A stretch of 64,000 nt of DNA from Aspidiotus rigidus (taxonomy: Eukaryota > Arthropoda > Insecta > Hemiptera > Diaspididae), in the NCBI GenBank assembly GCA_035079385.1, contig JAVHKY010000018.1, positions 3,100,001 to 3,164,000 on the forward strand, read 5' to 3'. Both the position numbers and the translations under genes were made by a program. Of this stretch, positions 43,807 through 54,170 are shown in pieces (position 1 is the stretch's first letter; each line of letters begins with the position of its first letter). A model generated the notes under the pieces. It was not told the origin of the DNA, made no database searches, and was given only the letters and a program-made list of their open reading frames with translations.

Positions 43807-45527
43807 CTAGCTGTTGGTACATTTACCCAATGCTGTTTCATGAAATTGAGGAAGATTGCGGAGCTTTATACTTCGATTTTTCAATATATTCCAAAAGATG
43901 TCTGAGCCAAGAAGAACGTCAATTTCAGAAGGAATATTGAACTGAGGGTACGCAAGTTCTACCTCCTTTGAAAAATTCCATATCTCAACAGAAAAGAAAG
44001 CAGCAGGCAGTTTGTTTTCAATTTTGTCCAAGACACGGAATTCAACATTATGTTTGTATGCAGTAGTAAGAGACATCGTTAGAGCTTGAGTTCCTTTGAC
44101 AGCCTTTCTTGTTAAACAATCGATGCCTGGAAGAAGATAAGACCCTTCAAATTAATGTCGAAAGACACGCTAATTTTCTTATTTTTTCGGTTATGAAGCT
44201 TTTTTGACTCGCAGAATCAAACAATGCCCTAACTTCTATGACTGTAGAACCATTAGATATTTGAATGTAAGCAGTTGCGAGAAGTGACTGCGTTCTATCA
44301 TCCGGAGTTAGATTTAAAGCCTTGAGTACCTCCAGATAACAATGAAACTTACCAACAGCCTTGGTTTCAAGTGCTTGTCGATCATCGTGGAAAAGAGTGT
44401 GGTGTCTACGCTGATAAATGGCGCGCTTCGAACGAAAACATCGTTGATTACATCTCCTTCCTAGGCATAGGAAGAGGAGTCGTTTTGATTTCGCATGTTC
44501 AAGCCGCTTCTCTGTTGGCAGAGACTGGAATTCTGGACAATCACTCAAAAAATGGTCTGCACGCCTCTTACAAAAGAGGTAAAACTTCTGGTTCAATATT
44601 ATGTGTTCTTGTTGAAATGTTGGACGTTGCCACGCCATCCTTTTTGGTTCTTCCTTGAATGGCTCAAAAGATCCTGAATAAATCCCCAAAAGGCGTTTTC
44701 GTCAGAGCCGATGCTTGGATTCTGTCTCGTTCTTTCCTGAACTCACTTCGAATACAAGGCGCACACTTATTTAGAACCGAGTAAATATAATGCTGTTGAT
44801 GCCTTTTCCATTTGCTCGTGTTCGCGCTCTATGGTACGAATTTCCGACACATGTTACTTGAACGATGCATAAAGTTCCCGCAGTGAACATCCTGTACTAG
44901 TATCATTTTGCTTCATGCTTGGAGCTCGCATCAATTCATCGAAGTAGGTTAAATTGATTATCATAATATCATAGAGATTTTTCCACGCCTGGTCATAATC
45001 CTCCGCATGGAAGAGACGAATAAAGTTCAGCGGTTCACCTATGACTAAGGAACGCAGATAACGAAGTTTTTGTCCATTTGATATTGATCTGTTGTCGTGG
45101 ATTGCAGCGGTATATTAACTTTTGAAGTCGATTTACTCCGTCGCCTTTCCTTCGAAGGTCCGTATTTCCATCCAGCTTGGGTAGCTTCACGTTGTTTGTG
45201 GATGATGACGTAATGGCGTTGAGACTGGCGGTCGTGTCACATTTCGACAATTGATGAATCTCGCAATTTCCGCAGCGTGCTGTTGTTCGGGTCCGAGTTG
45301 AGCATTCTGAGATAGGCGTAAAGAAACTTCTTGTATCTTGTTATGGAGATCTTCCACTTCTTGGAGTGCGCGTTTCGAGACGTCTGTTGCAATGCGAGGG
45401 AGCCTCCGACTACTATAGACGCGATTCTGGTCGTTGACATCAGATTCCAGAATTTGCCATGGCGTCTGTGAGATGAGGGTGATGGAACCAACCTGAATTT
45501 GGTCTTTAATGCGCAGTACCCTGTCAC
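43807..45527 (-). pseudogene. BEL/Pao retrotransposon gag-protease relic
   Basis: Minus strand, in broken frames. It begins with the gag-like DUF1759 region (KLPKLDGNT; NGQKLRYLRSLVIGEPLNFI; EDYDQAWKNLYDI, 45200-44950). A zinc-knuckle segment follows (FCKRRADHFLSDCPEFQSL; HAKSKRLLFLCLGRRC; RRHHTLFHDD). Then comes the DUF1758 protease (VRALFDSASQKSFITEKIRK; the usual DSG is DSA here) and its end (EIDVLLGSDIFWNIL, 43900). No RT, integrase or LTR was seen, so only the 5' third of the polyprotein survives. Stops and frameshifts separate the pieces. Confidence 0.8.
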
Positions 45528-45559
45528 TCTTGAGTGAATAAAGAGAGCCTCAGACTCGT

Positions 45560-47283
45560 GTTCAGTGAATGATCTTATAGGATTGTGTACTGCACACTAT
45601 ACCTAGCTTATCATGGAAAATCTGTGGAACTTGTATCAAAGTGTAAAATCACGCTTGAAAAAAAGGAAAACGTCAGTCCTGATCCAAACTGGGATTCAAA
45701 CCTGGTGGTTGGTGGACGAAGGAAGTTCAGTTACACCGTTTTCAAATATCGTAGGTGCAACAGTAAAAGTTTCTTCGAATAAGGTAATTCATTTTCCCCC
45801 AAAGTTTGTGCTTGTGCAATACGATTGCTCGCAAAATCACCGTCCCCTCATACAGTTTTCCAAGTTTCTATTCGGGCGCACATATAATAATAACAATAAT
45901 TCGTATAAGTCGTACGGAGTTCTAATTTCGATAAAAATACGCGTTACAATTATTGCGTGCAGACAGCCTATTCGTTTCGTGTGGAGAATATGAGTAACAT
46001 TGCGAAATGTCAGACGTAGAAACGAGGATAGAGGATATAGACTCACCCGTTTGATCGCAGGGAGACGAAGCATGGGAGCGAGAAAGGAGTATGAAACTAC
46101 AACCCGGACGTGCGTTATTTATTTTACACGCGTATATCGTATCAAGAGGACAGAAAATGAGCATTCGTCGATCAGTAGTAAACGAAAATATCGAAATTGC
46201 AACCTGCGGTGTCTGAATCCATTTAATCGCATGCTCATTCATTCGATAATTATTCGCTATTTATGCATCCGTTGTTGTAGTCGGATTTTTTTTTCCTTGG
46301 CTGTTGTGTGCGTGTGAGTGCGTATAGAAAAACGATGGTAATCTTTTGCGCCCGGTACATATTTCTTACACGGGCACCAATCGACGAAACAAACACGTTA
46401 TACAAAGATAGTAGGTACCTAACGTAATATACTTAGCAAATTAATTTGTTCAGCTGTCTCGATATTAGAGGTCAGCGTGTAAGTCATTTGTGCTTGGCAC
46501 TGCGAATGGAATTGGGTTTACAGTAATAATGCGAAGAAGTTAAAAAGATAAATTTTATTCTATGCGTAATACGTTTGATGCAGTCGGCTTCGACTTATTT
46601 GTACATCGGAATAGGTTAGTAAGTCTTTAGAAGCGAGTCCTGATGGAGAATACGCGCCGGCGAAGAAATATGATGGAATATTAAACATCGAGACTTTTTT
46701 TCGGGCCTCATCACGAAGTGACGCGAGATATATTACTGTTATCATATCTTCTTTGAAAACTGATGGCAAAATATTCGCAGAATCGACGTGCTCCAGCAAA
46801 GATGATTTATTTTGGGAGAGAAAAACTTGATTACTCTGGGTACAGTCTGTAGTCGCCGTTGTGGAATGTGTTGAGTATTGTCGCAATTGATAGCCTCATG
46901 ACGCGAGAAGAGAAGAGAATTCCAAATCTATTATTTCGACAAGTATTTCATGAACCCGCTGTTAATGAGAAATGTGTCTTCGATTTCTTCACGCTGCGTA
47001 CTCTCAAACGATTGCGGCGGCGGCTCCAAGAGAATATACGTATGTCACTACGTTTATATGCCACAAAAACCAATAGGACGGATAGGTCTTGAGCTTGATA
47101 GGGCGAGAGGTTTACTTTGACAATTCCTGAATCCATGGCGAGAACAATTCTCAAGTTTGAAATTGAAGCCAAAAATACTGGTCCGAGGCCCGAGAAGAGA
47201 CCTTGTTGGATGGGATTTGTAGAGGCGAGGGAGACACCGAAATCATCACCTCTTCATGACAGAAGCGACTACAAAATGCGCGA
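45560..47283. other. noncoding, no gene recognised
   Basis: Unique CpG-containing DNA at 45860-47050. The ORF at 46560-46886 on the minus strand (108 codons) has no motif that I recognise. Confidence 0.4.
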
Positions 47284-48093
47284 CTCAACAAAGCAAAATT
47301 TTTCAAACAGATCAAGAACGAGAATATCCGATTCTGAAAGTATTTTTCACGCTGAATTCGATGACGTTATTCATTTTTCGTGATTCCCTCGGTTTCGTCT
47401 GCAATCTTACCGTTTAGTTCCCACGGCTCGTTGCGAAGCGCGACACACCCCCGATAAACCAGATCGACCAAATATCTCAGTCGATTTTGAGTAAATGTTG
47501 ACCAAAAATAGACTGAGGGGCGCTCTGATGAGTGACGAATAATAGACCAACTTTTTTGGTCGATTTACTTCCGCTCTTCCCTACCATATTTAGACCACAT
47601 TTAAAGCAACTTAACAAAATTTTGAATGAAAAAATTAGTCGACCTGTAGGTGATGTAGGTACCATAAAACGGTCTATCCTCAGTCATTGGCCATACTTCA
47701 TCTGCAATTGACTATATTTTGACGATTTTTGACCAAAAAAAGAGTTGATTTCTAGGGAACTTTGACGATATAAAATATTTTCTCATTGTCAATATTTAAT
47801 CATTGTCAACAAACCACCATAATTAGAATTCTTCTGATGAAAAAGATTGGTAGATTTCTGGGTCATGTAGACGATTATAAAATAGTCTGTTGTAGCCTAT
47901 ATTCAAGCGATATTAACGGACCACTACAAATAGACAAAGCAGAACAATCAAGTTTTGGGCAATAGAGACGCCATAAAACGGTCTATAGTTAGATGATATT
48001 AATAGACCACCATTTTCGACAGGAAAAACCAGTCCATATAATCTAAGGCTTTCTCATGTAAGAGAAGAAAGAAATGAAGATAGCAATCTCGTT

Positions 48094-48240
48094 AGCAGTG
48101 CGATTTTGGTCTAAAATTACAATATTAATTAGTATACCTTCAATTATTTATGGACAATATTTAGAAATTTGTGGAATTTATCATAGATTTATACTAATTA
48201 AAATTGAATCATTTAATTTAAATAATTTTTTAAAATGAAT
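48094..48240 (+). pseudogene. NUMT: COX2 C-terminal fragment
   Basis: Plus strand reads IYGQYLEICGIYHRFILIKI and then ESFNLNNFLKW with TGA as Trp. It lines up with the copper-binding end of cytochrome oxidase subunit 2 (YGQCSEICG.NHSFMPI.IES....FIKW). The CuA ligand Cys of YGQC is changed to Tyr while EIC is kept. An old mtDNA copy, not functional. Confidence 0.82.
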
Positions 48241-48474
48241 CTAAATATTACCTATATGTATCTATTTATTTAAATTTGATTTATAAAATTCGTACATTAT
48301 TACGTAATTTTAATTTTAAATTTAATTATTATAATTTAATTAATATAATACAATAATTATCATTATTCTTTATCAATTTATTATTTATAAATTAATTTTT
48401 ATCAATTCAATTTATGTTAATTTATTATTTAAATTAACTCTTTCAAAATTGTTTTTTAATAATTTTTTTATTTG

Positions 48475-48795
48475 TCATAAATAAACCTAATAATTTTCTA
48501 TTAATTGAATATAAAATTGAACAAAAAAAATGAAAAATATCATTCTGGTTCAATATGATTATTTAAAATCATTGAAATGATTAAATAATTAATTCTTATT
48601 TAAAGGATCAAATATGTTAAATAAATTGGATGGTATAAAAAGTTATTTAGTTTCAATTTTTTTAGTTGTTTTATAATAATTTTTATTGAAAATTAATATA
48701 AATATTTTTATTAAATAAATTATTCTGAAAGAAAAATTAATAATTTTGATTAAATCAACTATATCAAGAAAATTTAAATAAGATCTTCATTTTTT
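48475..48795 (-). pseudogene. NUMT: CYTB fragment
   Basis: Minus strand reads NFLYHPIYLTYL (for IPFHPYFTFKD), then after a frameshift NHIEPEWYFSFFLF (for HIQPEWYFLFAYA), then LYSINSKLLGL (for ILRSIPNKLGG), in the right order for cytochrome b. TGA again stands for Trp in PEWYF. Further right on the same strand GVPTGI (about 48900-48917) hints at COX1, but the rest there is too decayed. COX2 and CYTB lie in opposite orientations here although most insect mitochondrial genomes encode both on the same strand, so the insert is rearranged. Confidence 0.75.
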
Positions 48796-49984
48796 CGAAA
48801 TAATATTATATTATAAACTTCTTGAACAAAGTTGAAATTCAATTTCAAAAAATAAAATTGATATAAAATTAAAATTTAAAGTAATTATATTTAATAATTA
48901 TTCCTGTTGGAACTCCTTAAATTGAATATAGTAAATCTAATATTTTTATGATTAGTAGAGTATGTTCATTTATTGAACAATTTTATTAATAAGAATATTA
49001 ATTTTTAAATTTCAAATTTTATTTTAAATATCTTTATTTATCTGCGAGTTTACGAGCAATATGACAGTTGATTCATTCCCAAGAAATCGGCTGGAAATTT
49101 TGGGCAAAAATGAGTGACTGCGGTTTGCATGAGAGTAGACCAAAAAAAGAGTAAAAATATTGGTAGATTTTGAGGAAAAATCTACTCAAAATGGATCAAG
49201 GTATCTCCCAAAATATCTACCCAGAAATCGACTAGAAATCTTAGTCAAAATTGAGTAATAAATACAATATATCAATTTTAGACTAAGAAACGAGGAAAAA
49301 TTCCATTTTGTGTTGACAATTATAACGACCAAAAAATGGGTCGAAATGTATTCCGCATAGTGATCGAAAATCAACCAATAATAAGATCAAAATTTAGTAG
49401 GAATAATATGAGACCAACAATCAACTGAAATGAATAGACAAAATTTGGTCGATTTATCTCAAAAATTTACTAAAAATCAACCATTTTCTGATGGTACCAT
49501 AATATTTGGTCTTTTTTCAGTCCCACGACCAAAAACCAACCAATGTCGACCATATAGTGGTGCTCGACTTGGTTTATCGGGCCTTTTCGTAATACTACCT
49601 ACCCTTCAGTGTTCGATGCGCTTCGCAACGAGCCACCACAACTAAGCATCAAGATTGCAGAAGATGACGAAGGAATCACAAAAAACGAATAACGGCATCG
49701 AATTCGGCATGAAAAATTCTTTCAGATTCGGATATTCTCGTTCTTGAAATCTTCAAACATTTTTTTTGTTGAATTGTGACGTTGGTAGCTTGAGTACCTG
49801 CAAATTTCCTCAAATTACTTCACGCTTCAATTCGAGATTTCTCATGAAGCAGGCATTGCATCCACCCCAAATTTGCACATTCACATTCACATGTATAACA
49901 AACCTTATTAGAATTATAGGGGATGGAATTTTCCTGGCTATCCTTACCGGTCTTTCTCACCCCACTCAATTCCCACCGAACAGC

Positions 49985-50670
49985 AACTTTCTACGTCTTA
50001 CTGAATCATTATTCTTATTTCACTCACTGCTAAACCCTTACAGCTCTAATCCCCTCATTCTAAAAATTCACACTCAACTCACTTAACTACAACATAACAT
50101 TTTTATGGGTAGCAGGACACATTGATTTGAAAGAACACGACCTCGTCGACAAAGCTGCTAAGAAAGCCACTGCCCTCGAAAAAATCTCAGACAAACCTTC
50201 CTTTCTCGCTTTGACTACAAAAATCATTTCCGTTTTCTTTTCAATCAACAATGGCATAACATTAGCAAAACTTTTGGAAATCTCAACCCAACAACAAACT
50301 TCTCTCGAAAAAGCTCTATACCCTAGTCAAGCTCTAACAGAAGTTCAAGAACAGAAGAAGTTATCCTCACCATTTTAAAAGTAGGCCACACACATTTCAC
50401 AGTCTCACCAACTCCTATACCTTGCCCATTTTGTTATAAAGAAAATCTCACAACTGATCAAATTTTTTCATGCCCCAACTTCATTCCCTTCGCTCTTCGT
50501 TCAATATCCTCACTCTCACACGCACTAAAAAACAATCACGATGCCATCACACAGTCTCGCCAATACCTGCGTCTCGCACAATTTTCCCCACTCCATCGAC
50601 CATTGACTATTCTTCTACTCTAAAACATTGTTCTACCTCAGCAAAACTTTTGATTTTGTTTTCCAAAATT
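49985..50670 (+). pseudogene. non-LTR retrotransposon RNase H relic
   Basis: Reads TESLFLFHSLLNPYSSNPLI, then NITFLWVAGHIDLKEHDLVD with KAAKKA. This is the second half of the RNase H domain of I/R1/Jockey-type elements (consensus F.WVP.H.GI.GNE.AD.AAK). Later segments (FSCPNFIPFALRSISSLSHALKN) fit the C-terminus of these ORF2 proteins. Frames change near 50090 and again after 50380. No RT core nearby. Confidence 0.7.
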
Positions 50671-50679
50671 AAATAATCA

Positions 50680-53095
50680 GTTACCAAGTTCCCATTTTTA
50701 CATTATAAGCCAAACAATAGCCCGTTTTTTTCCAAGTTATTCCAAGTTTGTAAAATATGAAAATAACTACTACAATTACTCTGTAAACATAATACGAACT
50801 GATAGCCTTTTGAGAAGCTGAAAGTTCGTTAACTAGATGAAGAAGGTAAGAAAAATTTTCGCCAATTCCCCTCCGTTACAAATTTTACAATTCACAAAAA
50901 GTCAAAGAAGGTAGATGAAAACGAGAACTCAACTCTACCGGTTTGTTCTGTGACATAAATCTAATAATTTTACTAAAACAGAATATCAAAAGAAGAACAC
51001 ACAGGATGAAGTACCTATCTCATACTTTTGTATTGTCTTCAAACATTTGGTACTTCATCGTTCGGCTAAATGAGTCGAACATATCCGAGGACTAAAACGA
51101 CAATGGAAGAACATAGAAGACTCTTGCGCATGCTTTATATAAAATGATATTTGTTCAAATGACATCGCGTTCGCTTCAGATGATTCTCTATCTCTGCCTT
51201 CCTTTACATCGAGAGATACGTTCTACGAGAAGACAAGTTTTAGGAACTTTTTTTCTAGGTGAGCCCAGATTTTTACTCATGGCTTCAAAGTTATTCATGA
51301 TCAATACGAATGTGTGACGAAAATTTAGGTTGAGCGGTTCTCGAGGTGAAAGCGGGCAGACAGATAAACAAATTTTCTGCTCTATGTTCTTGGATGAATG
51401 ACTTGAGTTTTCTGTTTGCGAGTAGTAAAGTCATCAAATACACAGAACGCTTCAAGGGGGTGACTGGACATCGACTCCAGATCGAAGTCGATTTGAGGTT
51501 GATTGATTGCAGTCGACCAGCAAATATTCTCAAGAAACTAAAAATTGACTGTTAACCCACGGAACAGAGCAGTCGATTTTAGGTCAATAAGAAATTTGAA
51601 GAAGTCGACTCCAAATCAAGATTTACGCTTTAGATGTGAACAGCAGCTACAACATCAGAAAACCACCAATCTAGTCGATTTTAAGTCGACGTTAATTTGG
51701 ATAAATCGACTCAGAAACGACGACGCGGTAAATCAGTCAAAATAGAGTCGACATATCTCGATCTCGATTCAAATCGACACAATTGTGATCTGTTCTCAAT
51801 TGTGCAGCCCGAACAAAATTCTTTGAGAAAGTTTATAAACTATTGTACATAATCATGACGTGGGAGAGGGATTCAAAAATTTGCGATTTTCCACAAGGAA
51901 GTCCCTTCCCGGTATGTATGAGATAGTGGAAATTTTTGTAAGTCCGCTTCTTCATTCCAGTGAAGTTTTTCTTCTCTTCTGCAGGAAAGAGACTGTATTA
52001 CGAAATGAACGAGAAAATGAGGAGCAGTTCGTAGATTTGATCCAGGAAACTTAACGCAAAGACACTCTTCGATTTCTTTTCCATACTGTCCCAATAAACG
52101 TTTCGAAATCGCAAGAGAACTGTGGAAAGTTTTTCGCAAACATTAAACAGGCGTAAGATATGCAATATGTGTTATACACCATGCAATCGAAAGAGACGTT
52201 AGCGTCGTTTATATCGCGTATAAAAATATTGTTCACTCGATTTCGTAATAATAATTTACGCGCGATCACCATTATCCAAAACTATTAAAAACTCGCATCG
52301 TATTACAACAAACCAGAAAAAAAAAAAAAATGAACATAATCATAGGGTAATAATAATAAAATATGTAACATAGTCAACGTTATTATTTAATAACTGCAAC
52401 GGTAACCGAGGGAGGCAATAGAAGAGAGAGGCAAAGACGACGACGTACAAGAGTTACAGTACGAAAACGTGCATCTTAAAAAGACGAAAACAAATAAAAA
52501 GAAGAATAAAGGAGAGCAACACAGCTGCGACTGCTCCATTAGCTTAATATCGTCACGTAAACTTTCGTCGAAAGCTTAACCGCGAGAATTTGACAAATGA
52601 CAATCGAACCCGTTTAACTGCTCGAATGCCATTTCGCCAACTTTTCTTGTCGCTTTTTATTTTTTATTTTATTTTTTTTTTCTCTTCCTCTCACGCCCGA
52701 CGACGCTCGACTCTTTTTCATCATTATGCCGCGCGAGTTCTTCATTTATCTCTTCTCGTTTGCGTACGCTCCTCCTCGCAATATAACTTGTCCTCAAAAT
52801 TTGCATCTGGTTAATGCTGTACAGCCGAACAAACACGAAATCAAATACCGTTGAATTTTCATATTTGTCCGCGTAATCGTATCGCAATAAATCACACAGC
52901 TCTCGAAGTTATGTATTCGTTTTTTAAGGGTTGAGAGAACCCTCAGATTGGTTTTGAAGCGGTACAGCTATCACAGCAGAGTACATTCTTTATAAGACGT
53001 AGTCTCTTCATAAATATAACGCGTGGCAGTGTAACGTCGATTTAAGTCTTCTTACAATTATAAATGTCTGATTTTCCACTTGAAAAAGAAAGATG
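50680..53095. other. noncoding, no gene recognised
   Basis: Includes one TCGA-rich repeat (51465-51785). 52050-52900 is unique CpG-containing DNA. No exon seen. Confidence 0.4.
51465..51785. repeat. TCGA-rich repeat, copy without mitochondrial insert
   Basis: GATCGAAGTCGATTTGAGG, GCAGTCGATTTTAGGTC, TAGTCGATTTTAAGTCGACG, GAGTCGACATATC and CAAATCGACAC in 320 bp. Same word set as 33535-35900. Confidence 0.55.
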
Positions 53096-53097
53096 AG

Positions 53098-53175
53098 TCG
53101 TTTCTAACAGAGATGGACGAATCCAAGAAGTTTATTGGTGAACCATCAACTTCCAGAGTGAATTTTATGCTAAGG
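53098..53175 (-). pseudogene. short Penelope-like relic of the PLE3 type
   Basis: GACGAATCCAAGAAGTTTAT and AACTTCCAGAGTGAATTTTAT match 60931-60985 of PLE3 (GACAAGTCCAAAAAGTTTAT; AACTTCCAATGTAAATTTTAT). On the minus strand this is the IKFTLEV...INFLDL segment after the RT catalytic box. Under 100 bp; flanks not recognised. Confidence 0.65.
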
Positions 53176-53179
53176 TATT

Positions 53180-54170
53180 GGGTCACCAGGAAGTTCAGAC
53201 ACCATATATTTTTGTGTATAGAGGGAGTTCCTGATAATGTCCACCGAACCTTTGGAATTCTTTCGAGAAAATATCCCTTTGACTTACTTCAGAGACTTGG
53301 AAGATTTCAACTTTTAAGCTATCCTAAAGAACAGGTTATACTTGTCCTTCCGTTATAATAAGAAATAGTCTCTCCATTTTTTTTTCTCAATAACGTGCGA
53401 TTTCTGATTCATTAGAAAAACCTGAAGAGTTGAAAAATTGCAAAGAAATCAAAATTTTCCTATCTGGTGAAAAATTACATGGAACAGGTGTTTGCAACAA
53501 TTTTTTTAAGTCCCTCAATGTTCTACTCTCTTCGTTTGCAATCAACGATATAACTAAACGAATCATATTTTCTCTTACACGAAGACGCTTCGACGCACGA
53601 TTATAGCATTTTTCGACGAATTTTAAATTTGCAAAGAGCCAAGAAGCTCTTGAAGGAAAATCTTGACAGAATTTTTCCATGAGCTCGTGCACGGGGCTTT
53701 TTTTTCTCGAAAATTGAAACAATTCTGGTAATTCCACACCCTATACTCCTTCCTCCCCTATTCCTTCAAATTTTTGTATGGTCCAATTTTTACAAGTCCC
53801 TCTTCGGATATCAAGAAAGTGGGGTGGGGGAAAGGAAATTTTAACAGGACAGCTTTTCTAGAAATGTTGGCGTCGCACCGTCTGGAAGAAATGGACCTCT
53901 ACCTTTATGAAGGCATTAGGCTTTGAAAAATGTCGAATATCGAGCAATTATGTTACGAGAAGAACTTGAAAAAATTGGATGCCATTGCAGGAATGCAATG
54001 GCCCTGCAATGGCAGCGGGGAACCCACTATCACGAGTCCCCTGCCCCCCCCCATCATATATAGCTCGTAGGTAGGAATTTTTCTTAAGCCCCCTTCCTAG
54101 CATATGTGACTAGAAGGTTGAAATTTGCTGCAATTTCAAGGAAGCCGTCGCCTTTCCAAGTCACCCTCCT
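53180..54170. other. noncoding; unrecognised ORF and 45-bp units
   Basis: A 116-codon minus-strand ORF (53387-53737) has no family motif. Around 54000-54112 are GCGGGGAACCCAC and CATCATATATAGCTCG, members of the 37.7-kb repeat family. Confidence 0.35.

Larger units (their letters stand above)
47284..49775. mobile_element. inverted-repeat cassette with GACCAAA/TCGA repeats and a mitochondrial core
   Basis: Outer arms of ~190 bp are inverted: 47284-47470 contains CAAGAACGAGAATATCCG, CTGAATTCGATGACGTTATTC, GGCTCGTTGCGAAGCGC and CCGATAAACCA. 49560-49775 carries the inverse of each with ~20% divergence. Inside the arms, both sides are filled with short repeats such as GACCAAAAAT, GGTCGATTTA and AGTAGACCA (47460-48050; 49140-49560). 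The 48090-49030 core is very AT-rich and mitochondrial in origin. The segment at 47523-47590 matches, inverted, the repeat at 35750-35880. Confidence 0.6.

Noticed and set aside
44371..44658. 95-codon plus-strand ORF
   Set aside because: Antisense shadow of the BEL/Pao relic.
46560..46886. 108-codon minus-strand ORF
   Set aside because: No recognisable motif, no splice signals examined that support it; treated as chance.
53387..53737. 116-codon minus-strand ORF
   Set aside because: Coding-like length but no family signature; kept only as a note in the noncoding entry.
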